Origin: Palaemon carinicauda
Lineage: Eukaryota > Arthropoda > Malacostraca > Decapoda > Palaemonidae
DNA: 64,000 nucleotides
Assembly: GCF_036898095.1 (NCBI RefSeq)
Contig: NC_090735.1
Span: forward strand, 1,671,888 to 1,735,887
Direction: 5' to 3'
Part shown: positions 12,801-20,400 of the stretch, one piece after another
How the letters are laid out: each line of letters starts with the position of its first letter
Position numbering within the stretch: position 1 is the stretch's first letter
The notes under the pieces: model-generated
Seen by the model: only the letters and a program-made list of their open reading frames with translations
The model's database searches: none
What the model was told of the DNA's origin: nothing
Made by a program: the position numbers and the translations under genes

Positions 12801-15800
12801 ACTTAATACTACTGTATATAAGAGAGAGAGAAAAAGAGGTGGGGATAGTACTATTACCTGTACAGTACAGTATAAGATTTTGATGTACTATACTGTATTA
12901 TTATTACCGTACAGTTAATTTACTGCTGTGTTGTGTTTTACATTTAAAGTATAATTACATTTCATAAGTGAATAGTTACTAGAAAAAAATCCTCAGTTTA
13001 CGTCGCCTATTATCCGCGGAATTCTGCAACCAAGGAGGGGGCTTGGAACGTAATGACAACGTAAAAGGCGGGGATACTACTCACCCGAGGATCATCTTAT
13101 CCTTCCCGCCTCCATGATGACCACCAATTCTGACTTCATAGACTGAAATAGCTTCTATTTGGCACACCCAAACACTCTCTCTCTCCCATGCTCCACCATA
13201 CAGGAGCAATACAAATCTAGAGGAGCATGGCTATTGAGGGGAAAGAAAATGAGTAGTTTAGAGTTTTAGGATAGAGCTTCGAGAAGGAAGTCAGAGGAAT
13301 CTAAGTTGAATGTAAATATAATGAATTTTATTATTAAAACCCCAATTGTTTCTTTAACTACACTGTACTTATATTGTCATTAACAGGCATCGTGTAAATG
13401 AAGTACTGTATGCATTTTGAAATGAAAGTTTTATTGATATAAATGGGCTCCTGAATAAGAACCACACAATCTATCAGACCAAATCAGTTTATAAACCTTT
13501 TATGTTGAGGGAAGTTTGAGAATTTTGGGGATCTTAGTAAATGTACAATATTGGATTTTATTTTTTACAGATCCTGATGATGATGAACTCAAGAATGCTT
13601 TAAAAATAAATTTGTATGGAGCTCTTCATGCAGCTTTGTTGATGCTACCCGAATCCTTCAGTGAAGAACAGCTTTTTATGATGTTGGCTGGATTATCATA
13701 CTCAGGTTTGTTATAATTTTGGTATTGAATTTTGATATCATCCTAGAATACAAGTATCATTGAATCCCATACTTGACTATTGTTTTAGCTGATAAGAAAG
13801 ATGAATGAGAGTAGTTAGCTAGCTAACCATGGAGGGGTATAGTCATGCACAATTTTTACTCTGCACAGTAGAGTTCTTTCCCTCAAAGATGGATTGATTT
13901 AATGTGATAAAATAATAATTTTTGCAAATCAAGATCCCATTTATTCAAAAGCTTAACATGATTTCTAATTGCAGGTGATTTTCGAATGCTAGTTGGAGAA
14001 GATAAAAACAAGGTGTTTAATATTGTAAGAGCCCAAACACAGGAGTTTAGACTGTTATATAGCCCAATATTAAGTGAGCTCGATGAGTATGTAATCGTGG
14101 ATCACTTTAAAGGTATGGGTGAACAGGATACTTCCCCTCCAGCAAGACTTTATCATCTATCCATGTTACCAAAGAAATTACAGGTGGGTACAGGTATAGG
14201 TTTATCATATATTGCTCTTAAAATTTTCCGTTTTGCCATTTTTCATGTACATAGTTTCTTAATGTACTAAAATGTCATAAGTGGAGAAAAGTTAATTTCA
14301 GAGTTTTTTTTACCATTAAAACTTTTAAGGACAAGGACAATTTTGATAAGTAAAATCCATCCTTCCTTTATTTGTACATTCATTGCCTGGTTAACCAATC
14401 TATTGATTACCGCTGATGCTAAATCTGTAAAGAATCAATTCACAAATTGTTTTGGAATATATATTGTAACCACGTCATCAAGGTTAACTCAAATTGTTGC
14501 AATTTACATGTGGTCCTTGAAATATTTGTGAACTTCAGAAGTTTTTATACTTAAAAAAAGTACTGTATACTGTATGGCATTTTGATTTGAGATTTTGAAC
14601 CTTGACAGTTAATGATAATCAAAGAATGGAATAGAGATGGAAGGAGTCGAGATTTGGAAGATGTCCTTCGAGCAGCAGCCCATGACTCTGATAGCGCTGA
14701 TGTTATAATCAAAGGTAATGTATTCATTTAAATAAATAACCATATTTAGTTCTGATGTTGTAATCAAAGGTAATGTATTAATTTATGTTATTAATGTAAC
14801 CATATTAGTAACTTTTTCCCTGGAAAATTACCTTTATTTGGAATCAAATTGTAGTGAATGGTTCATTTGGGATTGTATTTCAGGAATACACAATTTTTGT
14901 TCCTACTCAAAAAATTTCATCCTTTGAAATAGGAAATATTGTAGGTGGAGCTCGAACAGCTTTTGAAATTGTTAATGAGGTGGCTAACGACAGGTGGGGA
15001 GCATGGGCGAGTGTCCCAGGACCACTCTCCTGTCACTCTTCACTTTTGTCTTTGGTCACACCCAGTTCAGACACACTGTTTTGGCCTGAAAAGGCTGTTT
15101 AATCTTTTTCCCTTATTTTTTAGTTTGAATGGTTGATTTTGGCTTTGTGTTAATGATGAAATGAAGCAGGAATTTGCATGCGAATGAAGGAGGGACACTC
15201 ACTTTATGGCTAAACTGGCAATAGATCTACACTTACTCTTTGCCTTAGTGGCATAATTGTTCACAGTTATTCCCATATGCCGAGTGTAGGTCGTGGCCTC
15301 CCGTTGAGACAAAAGTATTCTTTGAACTGCTTGAAAGCTAAATTTTCTCCGGTGTCATTCTTGGCAATGCCCATGATAATGCCAGAGAGATTGTTAGGCA
15401 CTTTGCTCTCTTCATTGAGTTCACTGTTCGTTGAATCTTCTGGGCAAAAGCTTCTGGCTTGTTCCTTGGGAGTATGCTTCAAGATCAGGGAAAGCTTGGA
15501 TCTACTTGGGAATTTTTTTCAGGTTTGTTGAAGTGTGAGGTGATAGCTGCACTCCAACATATGCTGGAAGCTTTTCCTTGGACTGCCAATGACAAATGAG
15601 CCTAAGCAATCCTTCTGAAGATTACGTACTTCCAAATACAGTGTGCCCATTCGTCAGTCCTCTTGGAGGTAGCAACACTTATTCCTCAACAGAGCAGTAT
15701 ACCAATTCAAGACCCTGTGTTCGGACTGTGCACTGCTCTCCGTCAATTATTCATACTGATGGCATATTGGGTCACTCTCATACAAGATACATGTAAATTT

Positions 15801-17866
15801 TGATCCTAGCTTCTTACATCTGCCTTGTAGGAGCCATTGAGAAGGTCATCAGACAGATTTTGGCCTCTCAAGGTTGACCCTCTTCCTTGCATGCTCTACC
15901 CTTCTAAGGAAGAGCTCTGATATGAGGTTGACTTCTTTCCTTTTCATCACAATCTGGGGATTGGGATAAATTGGGAGAAGTCAAATCTCTCACCCAAGTC
16001 AAGGTTCAAGTATCTGGTCATGCTGATAGACACAGCAGCAGCAAGTCTTTCCTTCAGACGATCACATCAGCAAGCTAGGAAAATCAGAGAGTTTGTGCCA
16101 TCATTTTGTCCAGACGTATGCAAGTGTTCTTTGCCACCCTTTTTCATTGGAGAGGCTCATTTGTCAGTGGAGTCACAGGCATCTCCACTAGAGATCCCTT
16201 CAGTGGTGTTGGAGGATCACTGGTCTGCCTTAACAGATCTCCAGTTCTATCATGTCCCACTGGGACATGAAGTACAAGTTGATCTTATCCTGGAATGTAT
16301 GTGGTGGGTTAGCTGTAAATATACACTTTTTAGTTTAGACATAACAGTTTCTCCTTTTCTTAAACCAGATGGCTCTGTCACTTACTGTCCAAAGGAAAAG
16401 GCAACTCCTTTTGGCTGATATGTTTGACAATAAACAAGGATAATGAGAAACTTGATCTTTATTCCTGTTTTTCTGAGGATGAACTAACTACAATAGTTTA
16501 GTTTTCAATTTCATGAAATTAAAGCTCTCTTGATTACTGCCAAATTTCCATAATTCCCATAATTATTACCTAAAGGTTTTGAATGTCTTTTGGCAAAAAG
16601 TCTAAAGAGGTATGCTGAAGGAAGTCATCTATTCCCTAGTTTGTAATTTGGCTTTCATAAAGGCCTTAGAGCATGTGATCCTCTTCTAACAATCTCCAAT
16701 GCTGTACAGAAATCCCTCGATTGTGGTCAGATAGTTTATATGATTAGCCTTGATTTTAATGTTGCCATTAACCGTGTTATTCATGACACCATTGTTTTCA
16801 AACTCAAACAGTTGGTAGTGGGTGTGTCTTTTCTTAGCATCATTATTGAATTTTTAAGTAATAGATCGCAGAGTACAGGAATATGATATCTGGTGTTCCT
16901 CGGGGTAGTGTTCTTGGCCTATTACTTTTCATGCTATATATACATGACATGTGGTTTGGCCTAGAAAACAAGCTCATTGCATATGCAGATAATGTTACTT
17001 TCTTTGCATTAATAACATTCGCTGAATGTAGATTTGGGGTTGCTGAAGCCCTTAGTAGAGATTCAGCTAAAATTAATGCATGGTGCAAATAATGGGGCAT
17101 GAATTTGAACCCTAACAAAACAAAGTATGATTGTAAGAACGCAGGACAAGGAGGAGAGTGGCTCCTCAACATCTGAATCTCACCATTGATAATGTTTCTT
17201 TAATGAACACTGAGCTGTCACATCTGGCATCTGTTCTGAGAGAACATCCTCTATGAACCTTACCTTCATCAAGGGTTGACATACAAGTTTCTTCTCACTT
17301 AAGTAAATCAGATATTGCAGTTCTGTGGGTGGTTAGCCATTCCTTCACAATCTAAGAGCAACCCAGTCAATGCTTTTATGAATTTCTCTCCGAAGAGCAG
17401 AAAAGCAAATAAAACAGGATAAAGGAAAGAGCCCCTCACTAATTTACTTTAGTGCAAGGTTTTATATCTAGGGGTTTTTTCCATGAAGTTCACTGGGGAG
17501 AATGTATTAACAAACATATGAAAGTTAGATAATTGTACATTGTATATCCATTATAAAGAATTTGCATATAATTAAAAAAAAAAACTCTATCTGTATTCCT
17601 CATTTGCATTTACTAAGTTTCTAGGAGAATCATACTAATAATTATGTAATGAAATGTACTACACAAAATAAAGTTACGCTTGATATATGGCAATATTTAC
17701 ATGGATATTATAGTAACTGTTGTTTACTTTTTCAGGAGTTCAAGAAATAGTGCAGAAGTCAAGTCTGACCCAGAGCATCAAAGGAATTATCACAGCTGGG
17801 GTCGTAAAATCTATTAAATATTCATTTTCAAAATTGAAAAAGATGTGGAAGAGTTTACGGAGATGA
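3085..17866 (+). CDS. TAMM41: TAMM41, mitochondrial CDP-diacylglycerol synthase (partial gene, six exons)
   Basis: TAMM41 (yeast Tam41) makes CDP-diacylglycerol from phosphatidic acid and CTP on the matrix side of the mitochondrial inner membrane. This is the first committed step towards cardiolipin. Visible coding exons are 3085-3267, 11861-11972, 13571-13705, 13975-14183, 14609-14714 and 17736-17866. They total 876 nt, or 291 residues plus a TGA stop, and all phases join. Family landmarks are MDFIFAVKD near the start, [36 protein letters not shown] and a basic C-terminus. Compared with animal homologues, roughly 35-40 N-terminal residues are missing, including the nucleotidyltransferase GSG motif, so an exon lies upstream of the window or went unseen. 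It converges on TRIM23. The first visible intron carries a DIRS element and the last carries decayed retroelements. Confidence 0.92.
3766..4090 (-). repeat. LINE 3' end with ATT microsatellite tail
   Basis: An (ATT)n run (about 3766-3806) is followed by CTTGCTAAGCTACAACCCTA, GGAAAAGCAGGATG and a decayed tail with an AGGCAGCGGAAGACCGTGG block. The same core occurs at 53030 and 53340 and, inverted, at about 52700. The 52-kb copy joins it to a LINE coding end, so this is read as a 5'-truncated LINE in minus orientation whose 3' tail is the ATT run. Confidence 0.65.
4298..4505 (+). repeat. DIRS family 1 left inverted terminal repeat
   Basis: About 205 bp matching the reverse complement of 10625-10850. 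Shared blocks include AACTACTTTCTTAGGAGTTA, GAGCTAGGTCGGCGTCAGCT and GGGTCCCGTTAGTCAGTAAG. The two arms differ by scattered substitutions and by the outermost bases (GTTCCAACACAAATACTTAC versus TTCCTAACATACTTACTGAG). Confidence 0.9.
4704..5936 (+). pseudogene. DIRS family 1 gag, N-terminal part
   Basis: The frame is open from 4554. The ATG at 4704 ([16 protein letters not shown]) is preferred because a Cys-rich module follows it directly ([16 protein letters not shown]), typical of the start of decapod DIRS gag. The middle is Ser/Pro-rich, and residues encoded at about 5545-5760 form an Arg/Ser tract ([17 protein letters not shown]), likely nucleic-acid binding. The frame stops at 5934-5936. 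A neighbouring frame (5927-6172) looks like the continuation, so gag is probably split by frameshifts near 5930 and 6110-6140. Confidence 0.7.
6141..7985 (+). pseudogene. DIRS family 1 gag C-terminus and reverse transcriptase
   Basis: A 614-codon frame. Residues 1 to about 270 resemble a capsid-like gag end ([22 protein letters not shown]), followed by a Pro-rich linker. From about residue 370 it reads as a reverse transcriptase: [64 protein letters not shown], and the active-site box YLDN at residues 560-563. The second Asp of the usual YLDD/YFDD box is Asn (AAC at 7827-7829), which should abolish polymerase activity. The frame ends at a TGA (7983-7985), where family 2 continues. Confidence 0.85.
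7986..8959 (+). pseudogene. DIRS family 1 RT end, RNase H and methyltransferase-like region
   Basis: Continues the RT frame through broken codons: TAG at 8175-8177, TAG at 8334-8336 inside the RNase H motif DASNDG*GAHL, and a one-base shift near 8865 in YAFPPF. The continuation in another frame ends at TGA 8957-8959 (WWPERE*F). RNase H landmarks are the DAS motif, [25 protein letters not shown] and [13 protein letters not shown]. The following block, [20 protein letters not shown] to YAFPP, is the segment often called methyltransferase (DAM-like) in DIRS elements. Confidence 0.85.
8941..10128 (+). CDS. DIRS family 1 tyrosine recombinase
   Basis: Uninterrupted 395-codon frame overlapping the end of the RT/RNase H region in another frame, as usual in DIRS. 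It would catalyse insertion of the circular DNA intermediate. Catalytic residues visible: Arg209 ([10 protein letters not shown]), His335-x-x-Arg338 (KPHDIRG), Trp361 (AGTWSN) and Tyr371 (AHYLKDYS). An N-terminal SAM-like core-binding part is visible ([24 protein letters not shown]). The start is uncertain: the first ATG at 8941 lies inside the previous coding region, and ATG at 8995 is also possible. It is the only intact gene in this element. Confidence 0.9.
   Translation: MAGERVIRGSKRPGKPSSMATPRQARSSTTATLSQVPRQPTVSTPSRLETIEPLLRKEGYSSGTAKKMSLYLRRSSAAVYQAKWASFTKWCASRNIKPLKASVPDIADFLVYLRDEAGMSIPAIKGVRAALGQVFLLKGIDLGSSRHISMLIRSFEQSCPPQTVKVPQWDLARVLKMLSNPPFEPMKDIVDRDFTLKTVFLLALASAKRVVEIRGLSYDVSHSKGWREISLKFVPSFVAKTQNPAVWDPKFEGFSLPAIPKTGNPEDLRLSPVRAVSKYLERTAHLRPGIKSLFVSTGVTKKQVSKNTISFWLRQVIARAYKEEGLAVPGTPKPHDIRGLSTSLAFEKNMAVGQILRAGTWSNQSTFTAHYLKDYSRRSLDGFSIGTIISALQVI
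10450..10560 (+). repeat. DIRS family 1 internal complementary region
   Basis: Two joined pieces. CTCCTAAGAAAGTAGTTCGA and the following GGTAAGTATTTGTGTTGGAA are the reverse complement of the element's left end. From AATCAAAAATTTTAAGTAAT onward the sequence is the reverse complement of the right end. In DIRS replication this region templates restoration of the termini and joins them in the circle. Confidence 0.9.
10625..10850 (-). repeat. DIRS family 1 right inverted terminal repeat
   Basis: Inverted copy of the left ITR. It ends near AAAAATTTTTGATT at about 10848, where similarity to the ICR stops. It carries GTAAGTATG close to the terminus. Confidence 0.88.
10851..11860. other. TAMM41 intron sequence with short CAGC repeat
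   Basis: AT-rich intron. The only structure noted is a (CCAG)n microsatellite of about five units near 11504-11521. It ends at the acceptor TTTTCAG (11860). Confidence 0.6.
11861..11972 (+). CDS. TAMM41: TAMM41 exon (VMKYGVIS to MLYQ, phase 0/1)
   Basis: Flanked by TCTTTTCAG and GTATGTATT. Encodes the conserved [19 protein letters not shown] and HKPV segment. Ends one base into the Asp codon completed by the next exon. Confidence 0.93.
11973..13570. other. TAMM41 intron: low complexity and one GC-richer patch
   Basis: Mostly AT-rich. 12660-12930 is crowded with ACAGTA/TACAGTAC strings and short GA runs. About 13000-13160 is clearly richer in GC (CGCGGAATTCTGCAACCAAG, AAAGGCGGGG) and may be a repeat fragment, but no partner was found in this window. 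Confidence 0.5.
13571..13705 (+). CDS. TAMM41: TAMM41 exon (DPDDDELK to GLSYS, phase 1/1)
   Basis: Flanked by TTTTTTACAG and GTTTGTTAT. Encodes [20 protein letters not shown] and [15 protein letters not shown], among the best conserved parts of the family. Confidence 0.93.
13975..14183 (+). CDS. TAMM41: TAMM41 exon ([10 protein letters not shown] to PKKLQ, phase 1/0)
   Basis: Flanked by CTAATTGCAG and GTGGGTACAG. Encodes [18 protein letters not shown], then FRLLYSPIL and [12 protein letters not shown]. Confidence 0.93.
14609..14714 (+). CDS. TAMM41: TAMM41 exon ([10 protein letters not shown] to VIIK, phase 0/1)
   Basis: Flanked by CCTTGACAG and GTAATGTATT. Encodes [19 protein letters not shown], the short helical segment before the C-terminus. 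Its 3' boundary is duplicated 55 bp downstream. Confidence 0.92.
14697..14788 (+). repeat. 55-bp tandem duplication of a TAMM41 exon-intron junction
   Basis: CTGATGTTATAATCAAAGGT (14697) is repeated as CTGATGTTGTAATCAAAGGT (14752), and both run on into AATGTATT. The second GT lies at 14770. Using it would insert 55 nt and an in-frame TAA (reading GNVFI*), so it is a decoy donor. Confidence 0.85.
14880..15560 (+). repeat. Decayed retroelement piece, copy 1
   Basis: Contains an open piece reading [18 protein letters not shown], followed by about 550 bp that recur in diverged form at 18365-18790. Shared points include TTTGAAAT.GTTAA.GAGGT, GACAGGTGG, AAAGGCTGTTTAATC and the CACTCCAACAT.C.GTGGAAG-like block. 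The family is not identified. It immediately precedes a DIRS-like RT remnant and may be part of it. Confidence 0.5.
15600..16420 (+). pseudogene. Heavily decayed DIRS-like reverse transcriptase remnant
   Basis: Pieces in shifting frames match the DIRS RT of 6141-7985: VPIRQSSWR (for the IPVHPSSRK block), [13 protein letters not shown] (for [13 protein letters not shown]) and [20 protein letters not shown] (for [20 protein letters not shown]). An open piece at 16020-16418 reads on into a region resembling the connection and RNase H segment. Much older than the family 1 copy. Confidence 0.6.
16620..17430 (+). pseudogene. Decayed LINE reverse transcriptase
   Basis: Non-LTR RT fragments: [15 protein letters not shown] (for LDFSKAFDRV.H), [27 protein letters not shown] and [11 protein letters not shown], where the YADD box reads YADN. 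Then INAWCK and MNLNPNKTK, the usual thumb-region motif. Frameshifts and stops break it. It is probably the same family as the LINE tails near 3.8 and 52-53.6 kb (inference). Confidence 0.75.
17736..17866 (+). CDS. TAMM41: TAMM41 last coding exon (GVQEIVQ to LRR, stop TGA)
   Basis: Preceded by TACTTTTTCAG. It encodes the conserved C-terminal [14 protein letters not shown] block and a basic tail ([11 protein letters not shown]), then TGA at 17864-17866. Phase 1 entry completes Gly from the previous exon. No AATAAA signal was found close downstream. Confidence 0.92.
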
Positions 17867-18364
17867 TCAGATTGTAGCTTAGATTTTATTCTGTAAATAA
17901 TGAGGCTCTTATGAAAATAAGCATTGTAAATTTCAGCAATCATATATGTAAATCTAGTGTGTTACAAGCTATCGAATGATTGGAAATTGCATTTCAGATA
18001 GTTAAATTAACTATACAAGTTCAAGTACAGTACAAGTGATAGTTTCATATTGTCTTAGCTGATTACTATTCGGTAAAATAACAGAGAAAATACAAAGGTT
18101 AAGTAAGGAAGATAAATTAGATTTTGTTTTAACTTTCGGTAAGGTTAATTTTTCAAGGTTTACCTCTTTTAGTGATACTTTAACTACTTGTAAATTTACT
18201 TTTCATTGTGCAGGTTTTACTAAAATTAGAATTTGATTATTCATTTCCAATGGACGAACCATGTACTGAATCTTTTAGGTCAAGTGCCAGACACTCGAGT
18301 GGCTTGAACATTACATTTGAAAATTAATCAGTTTGTCCCTATGTGTCTACAAACCATTCGTTCT

Positions 18365-18790
18365 TTAAAATAGGGCATGTCTTCGGCAGAGCTGGAACAT
18401 CATTTGAAATAGTTAACAAGGTAGTTAATGACAGGTGGTGAGTGCAGTCAAGTAGGGGCCCCAATCACCCTGCTGTCAAAGACTCCTTATTATTGTCTTC
18501 GGCTACATTGAATATAGATGTACTGTTGCATCTTATCAAAGGCTGTTTAATCATTTTCTTACCTTCGTGTTAATAATGCAACAAGAATGTGTTGGAACTG
18601 CATCAGTTTTTGGCTAAACCAGCAATAATACACGCTACTTAGGAGCATAATTATTTGCAATTATCCATTTTTTACAGGAGCAGGAAAAACTCAGATAAAA
18701 AATTGTGGTGTTTTTTGTTTTGTAGTGTGAGGTGATCACTACACTCCAACATGCGGTGGAAGGTCTTTCTTGCAGACAGCCGACAAGTGA
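18365..18790 (+). repeat. Decayed retroelement piece, copy 2
   Basis: Reads FGRAGTSFEIVNKVVNDRW followed by a stop and sequence matching 14930-15560 at perhaps 60-65% by eye. Lies about 500 bp after the TAMM41 stop, so two copies bracket the last coding exon. Confidence 0.5.
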
Positions 18791-18949
18791 CCAGGTCTTG
18801 TAGGTTGGCACTTGATGTATTTTTGAACGAATGGGTGCAAAGGCTAGTTTGCCCTTGTTGACCAGTGAATCCAGTACCATAAGTGTCAATGACCCCAGTG
18901 ATTATACCTGTATGCATTAAACCTCAAGTGTCATCCTTGCCTGTCACCC

Positions 18950-20400
18950 CACTGCCTTGGCTACATCTCTGTGCCTGTGTTGTGAGTGTGCATGCTGATT
19001 CTCCTTTGACAGTGTTGGGATTCCTTTCAGAGCTGCCAGTGTGGTTTCTTCTCTTTGGGGAGCTTTGTCAGTAATGGTCACTCAGCTTATTTATGACTTC
19101 CCTGCATGTAGAGCCCAAGGAGAAAATTGGTAAGTGGAAGAAGCGAGTTTTTCTCCTTCCTCTTCCAATTCTGACGCTTCTTGCGAATAGTAGTAGTAGT
19201 AGTAGTAGTAGTACAGGACGGCCAGTCATAGTTATAATAGAGGGCTCTTGAAGACACCACCTCTTCTTCAGGGAGGTTGATTGACACCCAGGTGGTTTCC
19301 AGACAAGTCCCAAAACTGCGGGCCATTGCCATGACCTGGGCTCCCCTAGTCACCTAGTAGCCAAGTTGGACAGAGGTGCACAGCCCCTTGTTCATCATCT
19401 GTTGACATGTGTTGAGGAGCTTAGGTTCTCTCCTTTCCCTTTCTACCTGGACAATGGACACTGCTCTCACTTCTTTGGTCACTTAAACCTTAACTTGGCT
19501 GCTTGTAGAATCTTAGGAGAAAGTTAGCAGGCAGAAGTGATTGTTCCCCTCCCTCTTCCAATTCTAACCCTGACACTTCTGAGAGAAGTTGAACAAGTTC
19601 AGTTGTAGTAGAGGGAATAGTCTCTCTTGACAATCCCACCCCTTTGCCTTGGTTCATGAACCAGGGGCCGATCCACATATCCTAGGCCGATAAATGGTAT
19701 AATGGGGGCAATACAAGGTCTTCCAGGCCAAGGTCAGACGCATGGCTCACCGTGATAGCAGCCTCCCGGGGTCCTTGGTGCATGGCCCCATTCATGGTCA
19801 TGTCCACATTCTGTTGGTCATGTGTTGCAAGTGCATGCATGCTCTCCTTTATCTTTCCTTCTTGGACGGTGGACTTACTTAATTGAACGAGTTACCACCA
19901 TATCGAATGGTGAGAAGACAGCACCCAATTTTGGCAGAGCAACTTGTGTGGTTTCTTCCCTTGGGAGAGCTTTATCGTCTTTGATCACTTGAACCTCAAT
20001 TTCCCTGCATTAAGAGCCAGAGGAAAAAGTTGGTAAGCAGTAGAAGCAATCAATTCCTTTTCCTCCTCCTCCTTATGTTTCTGATTCTGACACTTCTTCC
20101 TAAAAGAAAAAAAATAAGAAACCGATGAACAGGGCTGTGGACGACACCCAGGTGGTTCTATGTCACGGTCCCCAGGCCTGTAACCCAGGTTTCCCTGGCA
20201 ATCCAATGCCCCGGCGAGACAGAGAGGCCTATTTACTCCTTCTGTTGGCCATGTTTTGGAAGATCTGGTATGCTCGCCTTCACTTTTCCTACTTGTACGA
20301 TGGACTACTGCTCCTTCTTTGGGGTACTGGGTTATCTTGTGTTGAGAAGATGGCAACTTTTGTAGTCATCTTTATTCACTGTTGACAGCTAAAGGGTGGT
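18950..20400. repeat. Degenerate tandem array, about 0.4-0.5 kb units
   Basis: The block GGAGAAAATTGGTAAGTGGA (about 19120) recurs diverged near 19515 and 20024. Each is followed by a C/T-rich string (TTCCTCTTCCAATTCT) and then TGACACTTCT. Between blocks, the ACACCCAGGTGGTT.C and ATGACC/GTGGACT segments also repeat. At least three units are present. A (TAG)n microsatellite sits at 19186-19213. Coding origin unknown. Confidence 0.5.

Noticed and set aside
14715..14770. Alternative TAMM41 isoform using the second donor
   Set aside because: It would insert 55 nt with an in-frame TAA after five codons, so it cannot extend the protein.
14854..15102. Extra TAMM41 exon (frame starting near EYTIFVPTQ after a CAG at 14883)
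   Set aside because: A diverged copy of the same sequence exists at 18365 outside the gene, and the exons on either side join in phase without it.
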